Shown: piece after piece, positions 17,541 to 26,908 of the stretch
Layout of the letters: each line of letters starts with the position of its first letter
Numbering within the stretch: position 1 is the stretch's first letter
DNA from: Paenibacillus piscarius
GTDB lineage: Bacteria > Bacillota > Bacilli > Paenibacillales > Paenibacillaceae
Reading direction: 5' to 3'
DNA length: 64,000 nt
NCBI RefSeq assembly: GCF_022234545.1
Contig: NZ_JAIEUI010000026.1
Span: 1-64,000 of the forward strand
The notes under the pieces: model-generated
What the model was told of the DNA's origin: nothing
Databases searched by the model: none
What the model saw: only the letters and a program-made list of their open reading frames with translations
Translations under genes and position numbers: made by a program

Positions 17541-17572
17541 GCCGGAAGCATAGGCTTCCGGCGCGGCTATGC
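17541..17572 (+). promoter_or_regulatory. Hairpin between WXG100 and hydrolase genes
   Basis: A perfect 9-bp stem, GCCGGAAGC/GCTTCCGGC (17541-17549 with 17554-17562), has a four-base loop and no T-run. An alternative pairing, GCATAG (17548-17553) with CTATGC (17567-17572), uses part of the same bases. It lies in the largest gap inside the locus up to this point (144 bases). It could be an mRNA-stabilising or processing hairpin that lets the WXG100 genes be expressed more strongly than those downstream. Confidence 0.45.
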
Positions 17573-17658
17573 TTGTCGTACATAACTTCAGCATACCAGA
17601 CCTCATGAAAGTGATGGTTCAGACATAGAAGTGAAGCAGGCGGAAGGAGGCCGGAACA

Positions 17659-19776
17659 ATGGCGCAAAAGGTTGACCGTACAAGGCTGACTGAGCTGTCG
17701 GCCGGCTTGAAGCGGATGGGCCGGGAGATCAGCGGGAGCAGCACCAATATGCAGCAGGCAGCAGGCCAGACAGCGGCAAGAACCCGCGAACGATATACGG
17801 AAGGTTATGTGCAGTCTGCCGCCTATGGTGTGGAGAATCTGCTTAAGCAAATCAAATTGCTGGCGGGAACGCTCTCCGGTGAGCTGGACAAGAAAGCGGA
17901 TGCGCTCATCTGGGCAGCGGATCAGTATCAGCGTGAGGAGAAGCAGTCTACAATCAAGCTGGAGCGGATATCTGTCAAAAAACAGAGTGCACCCGGTATT
18001 TCTCAGAACAAAGGCTCAGCCGCAGCGTCCAAAACGGCAGGGCTGGTATTGCCGGAGGGGATCAAAGCCCTTGCCTCCAAGCTCTCCTATAACCCCGATG
18101 TCTACAGTAAAGAGGTGCTGCTGCTGCAAAAGCGTCTGACTGAATTAGGGTATCCGCTTGAAGCAGATGGCTATTTCGGCAAGCAGACTAAGCAGGCTGT
18201 TAACGCTTTTAAGAAGACCTATGGACTGGGCAATACGGGCAAGGATGCCGGGATCGTAGGCGAGATGACCTGGCTCTATTTGTTCGGCGTCATTCAGGGC
18301 GGGCTGAAATATAGTCCTCATGAGTACTCTGAGCAGGTGCGGATCATGCAAATCCGGCTGCGTGAGCTGGGCTATGAGGTTAAGGTGAACGGCCGTTTCG
18401 ACGACAAGACGAAGCAGGCGGTGAATGCCTTTAAGGCGGACCATGCCCTGGGCAATAAAGGCGACGTGGCTGGTGTAGTTGGCCCGCACACCTGGAAGAA
18501 GCTGTTCAGTGAGCTGAAGCAGGCTGATTCTTCCGCCGGAGCGGGCAGCAACGCGCTCACGGAGACGAAGCTTACAGACCTGGCGATGGACGTGATTTTT
18601 GGCAATGAAGGCCATTACGGTACGGTGGTTCCGGACGACGGCGGCGGCTTGAGTGTCGGGAAAATACAGTGGCATGGCGAACGGGCCAGGGATCTGATCC
18701 TCCTCACCTTCAAGAAAATGAACATAACGCCATCCCAGGGAGACTACGAAGCCAAGCTCAAGAAGCATCTGCCTGCCAGTCTGGCGAAGGATCTCATCAA
18801 ATACGCCAAGCAGGATAAATGGTGGTACACCCGGGTGCTGACCGTGAAGGAGAAAGAAGCGCTTGCCGTCTTATTGACGGCCAAGGCAGGGAAGGACGCG
18901 CAGGATGAGCAGGCCCAGAGGGATGTTCAGGTCTATCTGGATAGCGGGAGAAAGCTAGGCATCACCGATCCCCAGGCACTGGTCTATTATGCGGATCTTA
19001 AGAATCAGTCGCCGCGCGGAGCGAACCGGGTGGTGGAGGCAGTGCGTAAGGCGGGTCTTCCGCTGACGCTCAAGAATATTCATCATGCAGCATTAAAAGA
19101 TGAGGTCATGGGCAAATATACTACCCGGCGCAACAACACCTATAAAGAAAGCGCAGCGCTTCAGGCTCCCTCCGGGAATCCGCAGCTTCCATCGAAGCCG
19201 AAGCCGGAAGCACCGGACGCTAAGGGCGGTGTGAACAGCGGCAATACCGGGAATCCCCCTGGCATTGACAAATTCCTTGCGGCCGCCGAGAAGGAGCTGG
19301 CGAAGGGCTTCAAGGAGCATGTCCCCAAAGGCAAAAAAAGCGGTGACAACAATACGCCTTACGGCAAATGGTATGGGCTGAATTATCAGCCCTGGTGTGC
19401 GATGTTCGTCTCCTATGTCGCTAATGAAGCCGGAATTCTGGGCAGTGTGGTACCCAAATATGCCAGTGTTGAAGCGGGGAGACAATGGTACATCAAGCAA
19501 GGCCGTTACAGCAAACGCTCCTCGGGATATACGCCGAAGGCCGGAGATGTGATCTTTTTTACCCGCAGCGGGCAGAACCATACAGGCATTGTCACAGGCT
19601 ATGACAGCAAGTCCAAAACGGTATTTACCATAGAAGGCAATACGAAAGACAGGGTGGCCCGGCGTTCCTATAAGCTTACAGATACCTATATCGTGGGATA
19701 TGGCAAAAATGGCGGGGTTACGGAAGGGCAAACGGACAGCAAGGCGGAATCGGGCAAAGGGTACAGCACCCGCTGA
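17659..19776 (+). CDS. Type VII-linked peptidoglycan hydrolase: export domain, two PG-binding domains, lysozyme-like domain, CHAP
   Basis: The 705-residue protein has no signal peptide. Residues 1-94 align without gaps to the N-termini of the two toxins downstream (G16-L-K-R19, Y46..YVQS53, W85-A-A..QYQ91, YxxxE at 90-94). Two PG_binding_1 domains follow (about 143-213 and 218-285; 'LQKRLTELGY', 'MQIRLRELGY'). A lysozyme-like domain covers 305-480 ('FGNEGHYGTV..GGGLSVGKIQW', E near the start as likely acid). A Pro/Lys linker and a C-terminal CHAP amidase/peptidase follow, with C580 ('WCAMF'), H641 ('NHTGIV') and E659/N661 ('IEGNT'). It could cut both glycan and peptide, either as an anti-bacterial effector or to open the wall for the machine. 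No immunity gene is evident, although the lipoprotein that follows is a candidate. Confidence 0.85.
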   Translation: MAQKVDRTRLTELSAGLKRMGREISGSSTNMQQAAGQTAARTRERYTEGYVQSAAYGVENLLKQIKLLAGTLSGELDKKADALIWAADQYQREEKQSTIKLERISVKKQSAPGISQNKGSAAASKTAGLVLPEGIKALASKLSYNPDVYSKEVLLLQKRLTELGYPLEADGYFGKQTKQAVNAFKKTYGLGNTGKDAGIVGEMTWLYLFGVIQGGLKYSPHEYSEQVRIMQIRLRELGYEVKVNGRFDDKTKQAVNAFKADHALGNKGDVAGVVGPHTWKKLFSELKQADSSAGAGSNALTETKLTDLAMDVIFGNEGHYGTVVPDDGGGLSVGKIQWHGERARDLILLTFKKMNITPSQGDYEAKLKKHLPASLAKDLIKYAKQDKWWYTRVLTVKEKEALAVLLTAKAGKDAQDEQAQRDVQVYLDSGRKLGITDPQALVYYADLKNQSPRGANRVVEAVRKAGLPLTLKNIHHAALKDEVMGKYTTRRNNTYKESAALQAPSGNPQLPSKPKPEAPDAKGGVNSGNTGNPPGIDKFLAAAEKELAKGFKEHVPKGKKSGDNNTPYGKWYGLNYQPWCAMFVSYVANEAGILGSVVPKYASVEAGRQWYIKQGRYSKRSSGYTPKAGDVIFFTRSGQNHTGIVTGYDSKSKTVFTIEGNTKDRVARRSYKLTDTYIVGYGKNGGVTEGQTDSKAESGKGYSTR

Positions 19777-19819
19777 AGAAGCTCATCCGCAGCAACACTT
19801 GGAGAGGAGCAACGGCAAA

Positions 19820-21127
19820 ATGAAAAAAATGTTCTGGATCATCAGCCTTAGCGCCGCACTTATGATTACAGGCTGCGCACGGACAGATAAGGCTCCACCC
19901 AATGACACGGGTCAGGCTGCCACGCAGAAGCCGGCCATGGAAACCTCTGCTCCCAGTCCTTCAGCAGTCCCGGTCAAGAAGGTCATTACCGATGAGCAGA
20001 AGAATGGAGAAGATGGTATGTTTCAACTGGGCATGACCCTGGAAGAAGTACGTCAACAATTAGAGGCTGAAGGCGTGGACGACAGCAATGAGATTGAGAA
20101 TGCAGGTGATCCCGCCGATTGGAATCAGGGCCACCGTACCATTATTACGGACCGGGCTGATTTCACCTTCGATGAGCATGAGCGGCTCTACATCATTGAT
20201 GTTATTGATAATTCTCCTACAGCCGCAGGCCTCCGAACGGGAGATTCAGGAGCGGATGCTCTGCGGCTGTATGGGAAAGACTTCCATGCCTATGAGTTGC
20301 CTGAACATGGTGGGCGGGTGCTGGAATATACCATGAACGACCATTACTTCACGGTGCTGCTGCAGGAACAGAAGGTTGCCGGCTGGGGTGTCTCATCGTA
20401 TAAGCAGGGGACGAATAGTCCCGTTACGGAGAGCTATGATCAGGTGAAGCCTGCCGGAGATCATGAAGGCGCTGCACTGAAAGAGAAGCTGTACGGAGAG
20501 TTGCAGGCGAATATGCAGAAGCTGGAGCAAAACTCTGATGATCTGATGGCCGCCGTACTGGCCTCCGACCGGATTCGCGGGCTGCAGAGCATCCTGTCCA
20601 TCGTGCTCAGCGATGCGGAGGTGGAGGAGATGCTGGATCAGCAAGAACAGGTTCAGTCGCTGCTGGACGACTCTGTCATCTATACCGGCTATTCGACACA
20701 AGGTGTGCATCTGATGGCGCTTCTGTCGCCAACTACGCCGGGGAATGAGTTATTTAAGGCTGCGATGAACAAGTTGCGCGGCAAGGAGGATGAATATGCC
20801 TTCCTGTCCGCGATTACAGATGCTTCGGATGAACGTTCGCTTGAAGTTGGACTCGATCTCTATGCAGAGGATCTGACCGGCTCGCGTCAGGAGATGAAGC
20901 TTAGCTCGATTACAGTCTCGGACAGTGGTAGCGGAGCAGAGCAGGTGGTGCCCTTTACAGGCAAAGACCTGGAACCGCTCCTGACCCAATACAGCCGTAA
21001 GCAGAGTTCAGACCTTGTACTGCCAAGCGGAGCCTGGCACGCCTTCGGCTTCATGGGCACCCTGATCAACGATCCTGTCATAACGATAGAGTTAGACGGA
21101 GAGCCGGTAATTCTGCGGCGCCAGTAG
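19820..21127 (+). CDS. Lipoprotein of unknown function
   Basis: The 435-residue protein has a clear lipobox (I-T-G-C, Cys19) after a short basic and hydrophobic leader. The segment 'FQLGMTLEEVRQQLEAEG' resembles the SmpA/OmlA- and BLIP-like 'GMT..EV...L' fold. The rest is not recognised. The start at 19820 follows GAGAGGAG; the longer frame from 19700 runs inside the preceding gene. It sits directly after the muralytic gene, so it could be a wall-side partner or an immunity lipoprotein. That is inference from position. Confidence 0.6.
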   Translation: MKKMFWIISLSAALMITGCARTDKAPPNDTGQAATQKPAMETSAPSPSAVPVKKVITDEQKNGEDGMFQLGMTLEEVRQQLEAEGVDDSNEIENAGDPADWNQGHRTIITDRADFTFDEHERLYIIDVIDNSPTAAGLRTGDSGADALRLYGKDFHAYELPEHGGRVLEYTMNDHYFTVLLQEQKVAGWGVSSYKQGTNSPVTESYDQVKPAGDHEGAALKEKLYGELQANMQKLEQNSDDLMAAVLASDRIRGLQSILSIVLSDAEVEEMLDQQEQVQSLLDDSVIYTGYSTQGVHLMALLSPTTPGNELFKAAMNKLRGKEDEYAFLSAITDASDERSLEVGLDLYAEDLTGSRQEMKLSSITVSDSGSGAEQVVPFTGKDLEPLLTQYSRKQSSDLVLPSGAWHAFGFMGTLINDPVITIELDGEPVILRRQ

Positions 21128-21177
21128 AAGGAGTAAAGATAAGGCTTGTCACAACCCCACTTGAGGAGGATATGAAG

Positions 21178-21987
21178 ATGAAAAAAATAACAATCTGGTT
21201 CACAGCCCTATTACTGCTAATCTCGTTAATACCTGTATCAGCACATGCCGCCCAGTCGGTCCGGGTGGTGGTGGACGGCTCCAAAATCAGCTTCCCGGAT
21301 GCCCAGCCTTTTCTCGACAAGCAGAACCGGGTGCAGGTGCCTGTCCGTTTCGTGAGTGAAGCACTCGGGGCGAAGGTAGGCTGGGCTCCGGCTTCCAAGA
21401 CCGTAACGGTGGAATTGAACGGCAAGAAGCTGGTGCTGGTCATCGGGAACAGACAATTTACACTGGATGGCGTCAAGAAGACGATGGATACCGCAGCCCT
21501 GATGAAGAACGGCAGAACGTTCGTGCCGCTGAAGTTCGTCAGCGCAGGGCTGGGCGTAGGCGTGAACTGGGACCAGAGTGTCAGCACCGCTTATATTTCC
21601 ACGGATGGCAAGACGCCTGTTATCAGCTCCGCACCCGCTAAGGGCACTCCTAAGACATCTAACGGATTCACTTATTATACGGATACAGGCTCTATGCTTC
21701 TGGTTAGTTCTTCTGAAGAGAATCCTCCTAAGAATAAGGCCGTGCTTGTCATTCTGGTTGATTTTGAGATCAAGGGTGCCGATTATGCCATGCAGATGAA
21801 GGAAGCGGAAGCGATTATGCGGCAAAAGATCGAGCCGGCTACCGTGGATGCCATGCTGGCTTATGTCGCTCCCAAGAAGACAGTAGAGTATAACCTGCCG
21901 TTCAAAACTTTTGAAGATTCCAAATATGAGATCTTCGTGTCTTCTAAGGCATATAATCAACTGTCTTTTACTATATACAGAAAATAG
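21178..21987 (+). CDS. Secreted copper-amine-oxidase-N (stalk) domain protein
   Basis: The 269-residue protein has a signal peptide (cleavage after 'VSAHA'). A copper amine oxidase N-terminal-like domain covers about 25-140, with paired motifs 'VQVPVRFVSEALGAKV' and 'TFVPLKFVSAGLGVGV'. These domains serve as wall-binding or structural modules in Bacillales and have no oxidase activity. The C-terminal 120 residues are not recognised. The ATG at 21178 lies seven bases after GAGGAGGA; the ATG at 21172 is too close. The gap to the next start is 10 bases, so the two are probably translated together. Confidence 0.8.
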   Translation: MKKITIWFTALLLLISLIPVSAHAAQSVRVVVDGSKISFPDAQPFLDKQNRVQVPVRFVSEALGAKVGWAPASKTVTVELNGKKLVLVIGNRQFTLDGVKKTMDTAALMKNGRTFVPLKFVSAGLGVGVNWDQSVSTAYISTDGKTPVISSAPAKGTPKTSNGFTYYTDTGSMLLVSSSEENPPKNKAVLVILVDFEIKGADYAMQMKEAEAIMRQKIEPATVDAMLAYVAPKKTVEYNLPFKTFEDSKYEIFVSSKAYNQLSFTIYRK

Positions 21988-21997
21988 GTGCAGATGA

Positions 21998-24715
21998 ATG
22001 AAGAAAGCCCTGGTTGTAGCCATACTTTCGGTCATTGTTGTCGCTGCCGTCTTCCAAATGGATACGTACTCGGCTGCACGCGGGAAGCCGGCAACTCCGG
22101 CTGAGGTTCTCAAATACGCTAACGATGATTACAACGACTTATATGGAGTGGAGAATTATTTCAGTGAGCATACGGACAAGGGGAACTACCGCAAGGATTT
22201 GCTGCAAAAAAGAATCGCTTCCGGGGCAGAACGTTACTATGAGATCGTCTACGGGACCAGTCATGGTGCTCAATTGGACGGAGGAATCTATGAATATTCC
22301 GGCTATACCAGGGAAGGAAATTCGGTACCGACAGAGAATGTCCCCTGGTTCGCCGGGTGGAGCGGGACACAGATTCAGAATCTCTCCCTGATCAAGGAAG
22401 CCTGGGAGGATAAGGCGGTACAGCGAAAATTCGGCATTACCCCAAATAGGTTTGACCGCTACCAAAACACTAACAACCCCAAGCTCACCGCGTATCTCCC
22501 GGACGGGACCTTCGAGCAGGCGATTATCAAAGGCCTCAATATAGAATATGGCGGCAACCATACGTATAAGGACTTCATGTACCGTAATCAAAATAAAGAG
22601 CTGCAGAATGAAAAGGTCTATACCAACAACGCCACTCCGTCCAAGGGTGGCAAGTGGATTGACTATGTTCATGTGCTCCAGCCGCCCACGTATTTCTCGT
22701 GGGGGTATGGTACCGTCTATATCTCCCATAACAGCGGGAATATTACGTATTTGGACATTCCGATTGCGCCGCTGGCATTGGTCGAACAGGAGTACGACAT
22801 AAAGACTGAATTCGAACAGCTGCCGCTGCAGGCACAGACGGGTGAAGAGGTGCAAGTACAGATCCGGGTGGGTTCATCTTTTCCAGAAGAGATCAAGACC
22901 CCCTTCCGTTGGGAGATTATTCAGGTGAGTACAGGCAAGGCCATCGATAGCTCTTCGGCGAAGCTGACGTTCACCGGTCATGCGCAGAAGGGTAGCGGGG
23001 AGCTTGTCATTCCCAAGAACGGGGAGCGCTTGCTGATAGCCAGCTTCAAGATGCCGGACAGTGAGGTGCGCATTAAGTTCAGTGTGAACCCGGAGGGGAA
23101 GACCCCCAAGGAGAAGCAGCTGGCTAATAACGTGCTTGATTCGCATCCAATCGCCGTCAAGCTGCTGAAGCCGCAGCCGCTGGGCTATAATGTGCTGACC
23201 CGGCAGGTGGAATTCCCGATCTACGGCGGTACACCGTTAGTTGCCCAGTTGTACTTACCCCGAGGAAAGTGGATCAACAATGCAACAGGACAACTGTATG
23301 TGACCAATGCGACGCCGGATGTTTTCCGGCAATATAAGGTGTCGGGCAATCCTGTGGTGGATGATCCGGGGAGCCGCATTTCGCGCCAGCCCATCGTCAG
23401 CGCTACTATTGACCGCAAGGATTTCGGCGATGACCCTGAGCATGGCAAATGGCTGAATCCGGCTAATCCATACTCCCCTGCCGTGAAAGAAGGCCGTGTG
23501 GAATTCCAGGGCGGAGTCCAAAGAACCTATGAGTATGACGTGACGAGCTGCAGCAATGGCACCTGCACCACTCGGACAGAGACCGGGACGGCAACCGCCA
23601 GCTTCCCGCAGGGAGCGGACCGGAAGCTCTATGAAATGTATTTCTATCATGGACGCAAGGAAGTGCCGGAGCCTGTGGTAGAGAGTAATATCGAGCAGAA
23701 CACCGGGGCTTCTTTATCCAAAAAGCTGCTGTGGAGAACCGAACCGTATCCGGTGGATGTCATCCGCTGGATGTACCATTTAGATAAGAATAATCAGGCC
23801 TACCAAGCTGTAGCCGTAAATGGGCAATACAAGCGTACGTTCACGCAGCAAGGGAGTGGTGAAATCGTCTGGAGTGCAGACCGTCCGCAGCGCCAAGAAT
23901 ACCAGACTTCACGGACTGCGGCCAAAGACGGACAAGCGGGTAAAGCAGGCTATGACAAAGCCGTGTTCGCTACGGATCGGGAATTGCAGCGCTTCAGCTA
24001 TCCGGTGAAGTCGGGCTACTATTTTAACCCGGCAGGGTCCTATTCCTTCAAGGTAAAAACCGTGGTGTACAAGCCGGTCAAGGACGATACCGAAGATCAT
24101 AAAGAGCTGGTACAGCGGGTCATTGATTCCTTCCGTTACGAGAATGACCTGATCTACATCAACAACAAAAAGATCGCCGTAAACCTGAGCAATGAGCCGC
24201 TGGCCAAACAGGGCGGAGGGTTTGCCCGTAAAACCGGCATACTGACAGCCGCCAGTCCAAAGGGTGTGAATGGCGAAGTGCTGCTGGCCGTAATGGACCG
24301 CAGTACAGATGGCAGCCGCTACAGCAAAAAGGTAGTGGAGCTGGAGCATTCACAGGACGTCACGGGCGATACCCATGAATACTGGAAAAAGGTGATGGAA
24401 GGCTATAGCCAGTCCTCTACGGCAGGAAGCAATACGGCTTTTGAGTATAAGGAATTCGTAAAAGACGGGCAGAGCATGTATCAGATTACGGAAGAGACCC
24501 GCGTTACGGTGGTGATCAACCCGAAGAACAGCTATCTGTATACTCATGCCAATATGGCAGACGGTGAGTATCCGATTAAAGTGTCGGTTGGGAATGTGGA
24601 GCTTGGTAAAAGCAAGCTGGCTTATCGCACTCTAGGCTCTATTCAAGGCATTACGGCACTGGACGGCATGACCATAACAGTGAAAGGCTCCATGTTCGAC
24701 GACTTGAATAACTAG
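21998..24715 (+). CDS. Large secreted protein of unknown family
   Basis: The 905-residue protein has an N-terminal signal anchor (3-20). The body is rich in Tyr, Asn and beta-strand-like segments, with no catalytic motif I can name. One Cys pair lies about 517-522 ('CSNGTC'), likely a disulfide loop outside the cell. Its start follows AGGTG by seven bases. It lies in the type VII locus just before the toxins, and its last codons were copied along with toxin 1 to give the scar at 27254. I do not recognise the family with confidence. It may be a structural or adhesion partner of the machine. Confidence 0.5.
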   Translation: MKKALVVAILSVIVVAAVFQMDTYSAARGKPATPAEVLKYANDDYNDLYGVENYFSEHTDKGNYRKDLLQKRIASGAERYYEIVYGTSHGAQLDGGIYEYSGYTREGNSVPTENVPWFAGWSGTQIQNLSLIKEAWEDKAVQRKFGITPNRFDRYQNTNNPKLTAYLPDGTFEQAIIKGLNIEYGGNHTYKDFMYRNQNKELQNEKVYTNNATPSKGGKWIDYVHVLQPPTYFSWGYGTVYISHNSGNITYLDIPIAPLALVEQEYDIKTEFEQLPLQAQTGEEVQVQIRVGSSFPEEIKTPFRWEIIQVSTGKAIDSSSAKLTFTGHAQKGSGELVIPKNGERLLIASFKMPDSEVRIKFSVNPEGKTPKEKQLANNVLDSHPIAVKLLKPQPLGYNVLTRQVEFPIYGGTPLVAQLYLPRGKWINNATGQLYVTNATPDVFRQYKVSGNPVVDDPGSRISRQPIVSATIDRKDFGDDPEHGKWLNPANPYSPAVKEGRVEFQGGVQRTYEYDVTSCSNGTCTTRTETGTATASFPQGADRKLYEMYFYHGRKEVPEPVVESNIEQNTGASLSKKLLWRTEPYPVDVIRWMYHLDKNNQAYQAVAVNGQYKRTFTQQGSGEIVWSADRPQRQEYQTSRTAAKDGQAGKAGYDKAVFATDRELQRFSYPVKSGYYFNPAGSYSFKVKTVVYKPVKDDTEDHKELVQRVIDSFRYENDLIYINNKKIAVNLSNEPLAKQGGGFARKTGILTAASPKGVNGEVLLAVMDRSTDGSRYSKKVVELEHSQDVTGDTHEYWKKVMEGYSQSSTAGSNTAFEYKEFVKDGQSMYQITEETRVTVVINPKNSYLYTHANMADGEYPIKVSVGNVELGKSKLAYRTLGSIQGITALDGMTITVKGSMFDDLNN

Positions 24716-26392
24716 GGCGGCGGAATTGTACTCTGGAGGTGAAGCATGCAGCAGCAGGTAGAGATCAAGCGAATACTGGAGCTGGAGCAGGGACTGAAGC
24801 GCTTGAACCGTGTGCTGGAGGAGCAGGTCACCGGTATGGACAGAAGCGCTGGCGGTTTGGTCCGTTCGGTGCAGGCTGCTTATCCGGAAAGTTATGTGCA
24901 GTCTCCCTCCCGCGAGGCGGTCCGGTTGCTGCAGGAGCTGGGGCGGGAGGCGCAGTCGCTTAGTGACCGGATAGAGCGCAAGCAATCGGCGTTACGCTGG
25001 GCGGCCGGGCAATATCAAGCTGCTGAAACGAAGGCGCAGAGTCTGGTTCATGCGACACCGGCCTTCACCTGGAAGCAGGCAGGCAGCATGTTCAGCCGGT
25101 GGCTGCAAGGTATACGGGATCAGGCAGCACGCGGCATTCAGGATCTCTTTCGTCATCCACCCACGCTTAGCCGCATGATTCAGGAGCTTCTGCGGAACGT
25201 CAGGGATGCGTCGGTGGACAGACAATTGCAGCCTTTTTCCACAGATGCAGTCATCTCTGAGCTGTTCCGGCAGAGAGAGTCCGGCAGTCCCGCCGAACAG
25301 CAGCAGGCGCGGGAACAATTGTCCAAGATTGCGGAGGCGTTGCGGGAAATCGGACGGAGCCAAGCGGCGTACTCTGTATATGAGAAGTATGGAAACAAAG
25401 CCTATATGAAGTCCGCGAACGAACATGCAGAGCGCCAGCGGGAACTGCTGCAGAAACTGGGGGTGGACCCGGAATTTTATGTGAAGACTGATCTGAGGAC
25501 ACAATACAAGGGCTCCCCCTTATCCGCCTGCACCTATAATCCGCTGCGGACGGACGGGTCGGCGGTGCCCGCCAGTGATGAACTGCGGTTCGCCATCACC
25601 TTGGGATTGGTGAATGAGCAATACCGCGCGTGGGCGAAGAGTAATTATAAGGACATCGAAGCAGCGGTAGTTAGAGCGGAACAGATTCGCGAGCTGGAAT
25701 ATCAGGTGGAAGAGTATAAGCGGCTCCATGGGCCGCCGATGACGTTGCCGGACGGCACGCCGATCACAGCGGAGAACAAAGAGAATGAGACGACCTATGC
25801 CTATTTCAAGGACAAGGTCTATGATCCCAGTAAACATACCGGAGCCGTATACACCGCTTATTATGACTGGGCTGAAGAGACCTACGGCATGACCAAATGG
25901 CGAAAAATAGTGGTGCAGGCCGATCAGGTGACCCAAGCCTTCGTAGGCGGCCTGATCAAATCTACAATCATGGGCGTGGTAGACACCGCCAAGTTCGCTT
26001 TTGACTTCGTCATCGACCCGGAGAAGACGACTCAGGAAACGATCGACAAGGTGAACTACCTCGTCAATCACCCCGAAGTTCTGGTGGATGCCGCCAAAGC
26101 CATGTATCATGATTTCAATGAAGGCACCCCGGAGCAAAAAGCAGAAATGCTCGGCAACGCCGCGTCCATCCTCGTCCCGGGCGTACCTATCGCCAAGAGC
26201 GGCATGGTCGGCAAGGTGGCCGACGCGGTGATGGACCCGCTGACCGATGCGGTGAAGAAAGTACCGGACGTTTTGAAAAATTGGGATTTTCCAGGGATGA
26301 ATCCGTACCCGAACCGGTTAATCCCGGCAACGCCGGGCGGCCCGGGTCCGGTCGAGGTGCCGGGGCAGGTGTGGCGGAGTGAAGGGATGGGG
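24685..26392 (+). repeat. Toxin duplication, copy 1
   Basis: The 1708-base segment is repeated at 27254-28961 with a constant offset of 2569 and no net insertion or deletion. It includes the last 31 bases of the 905-residue gene, the ribosome site, and codons 1-549 of the toxin. The differences are scattered, mostly single bases, many of them silent. Confidence 0.95.
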
Positions 26393-26893
26393 GAAGTTCG
26401 CCAAATTTCTTCAGGAGGACTGAGGAATGAATTAGAATTAACCAATACACAAAAAAGTGAACTGGTTGATTATGCGAAGAGCTTAGGTCTTCCTGAAGAA
26501 AATATTGTATTTAGAGATGGCTGGAATACGGGGATGATGTATGACAGGCTTTATATAAATACTGACGTATTACCTGCTAAATCTCCCGGATTAGGGACTT
26601 TGAGTGCGAATAGTCGTGTCTCAGGAAAAGCGACCATTGCTCATGAAATTGTTGGACATTACGAGGCGTTCGCAAATGGAAAAGCTTTTAATCTTTATGA
26701 TGTTGATCCTGTAACATATGTAAGAAACTTTGCTTTAGATGAAGCTCAGGCTAGTATTAGGGCGGCTAGATTTGCTCCTGATTTAACATCAACTGAGAGA
26801 ATGACACTACTTAGGGATGCAATTACAAGATTGAATAATGCTGGGCTTCGTATTCGAGACGTCAAGGATGAATTATTCATTCAAAGCAGATGA
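24746..26893 (+). CDS. Polymorphic type VII toxin 1 (HExxGH tip)
   Basis: In this 715-residue protein, residues 1-94 are the shared N-terminal export domain (Y46..YVQS, YxxxE at 90-94) and about 100-420 is a helical stalk. A Gly-rich hydrophobic part near 390-430 ('FVGGLIKSTIMGVV') resembles the pre-toxin TG region, and a Pro/Gly hinge 'IPATPGGPGPVEVPGQVW' ends at about 546. After residue 549 the sequence turns AT-rich and unrelated to toxin 2. This 166-residue tip carries 'ATIAHEIVGHYEAFANG' (HExxGH) and 'DEAQASIRAARFAPDLT', suggesting a metal-dependent hydrolase, but I cannot name the family. It has no signal peptide. Codon use changes at the tip, as expected for a swapped cassette. The start follows TGGAGGTG. 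Confidence 0.85.
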   Translation: MQQQVEIKRILELEQGLKRLNRVLEEQVTGMDRSAGGLVRSVQAAYPESYVQSPSREAVRLLQELGREAQSLSDRIERKQSALRWAAGQYQAAETKAQSLVHATPAFTWKQAGSMFSRWLQGIRDQAARGIQDLFRHPPTLSRMIQELLRNVRDASVDRQLQPFSTDAVISELFRQRESGSPAEQQQAREQLSKIAEALREIGRSQAAYSVYEKYGNKAYMKSANEHAERQRELLQKLGVDPEFYVKTDLRTQYKGSPLSACTYNPLRTDGSAVPASDELRFAITLGLVNEQYRAWAKSNYKDIEAAVVRAEQIRELEYQVEEYKRLHGPPMTLPDGTPITAENKENETTYAYFKDKVYDPSKHTGAVYTAYYDWAEETYGMTKWRKIVVQADQVTQAFVGGLIKSTIMGVVDTAKFAFDFVIDPEKTTQETIDKVNYLVNHPEVLVDAAKAMYHDFNEGTPEQKAEMLGNAASILVPGVPIAKSGMVGKVADAVMDPLTDAVKKVPDVLKNWDFPGMNPYPNRLIPATPGGPGPVEVPGQVWRSEGMGEVRQISSGGLRNELELTNTQKSELVDYAKSLGLPEENIVFRDGWNTGMMYDRLYINTDVLPAKSPGLGTLSANSRVSGKATIAHEIVGHYEAFANGKAFNLYDVDPVTYVRNFALDEAQASIRAARFAPDLTSTERMTLLRDAITRLNNAGLRIRDVKDELFIQSR

Positions 26894-26908
26894 TAAGGGA
26901 GGTATCCA

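Noticed and set aside
24746-25050. LXG domain at the toxin N-terminus
   Set aside because: The shared domain is about 94 residues with a YxxxE end. The LXG domain is about 200 residues and I do not see its signature.
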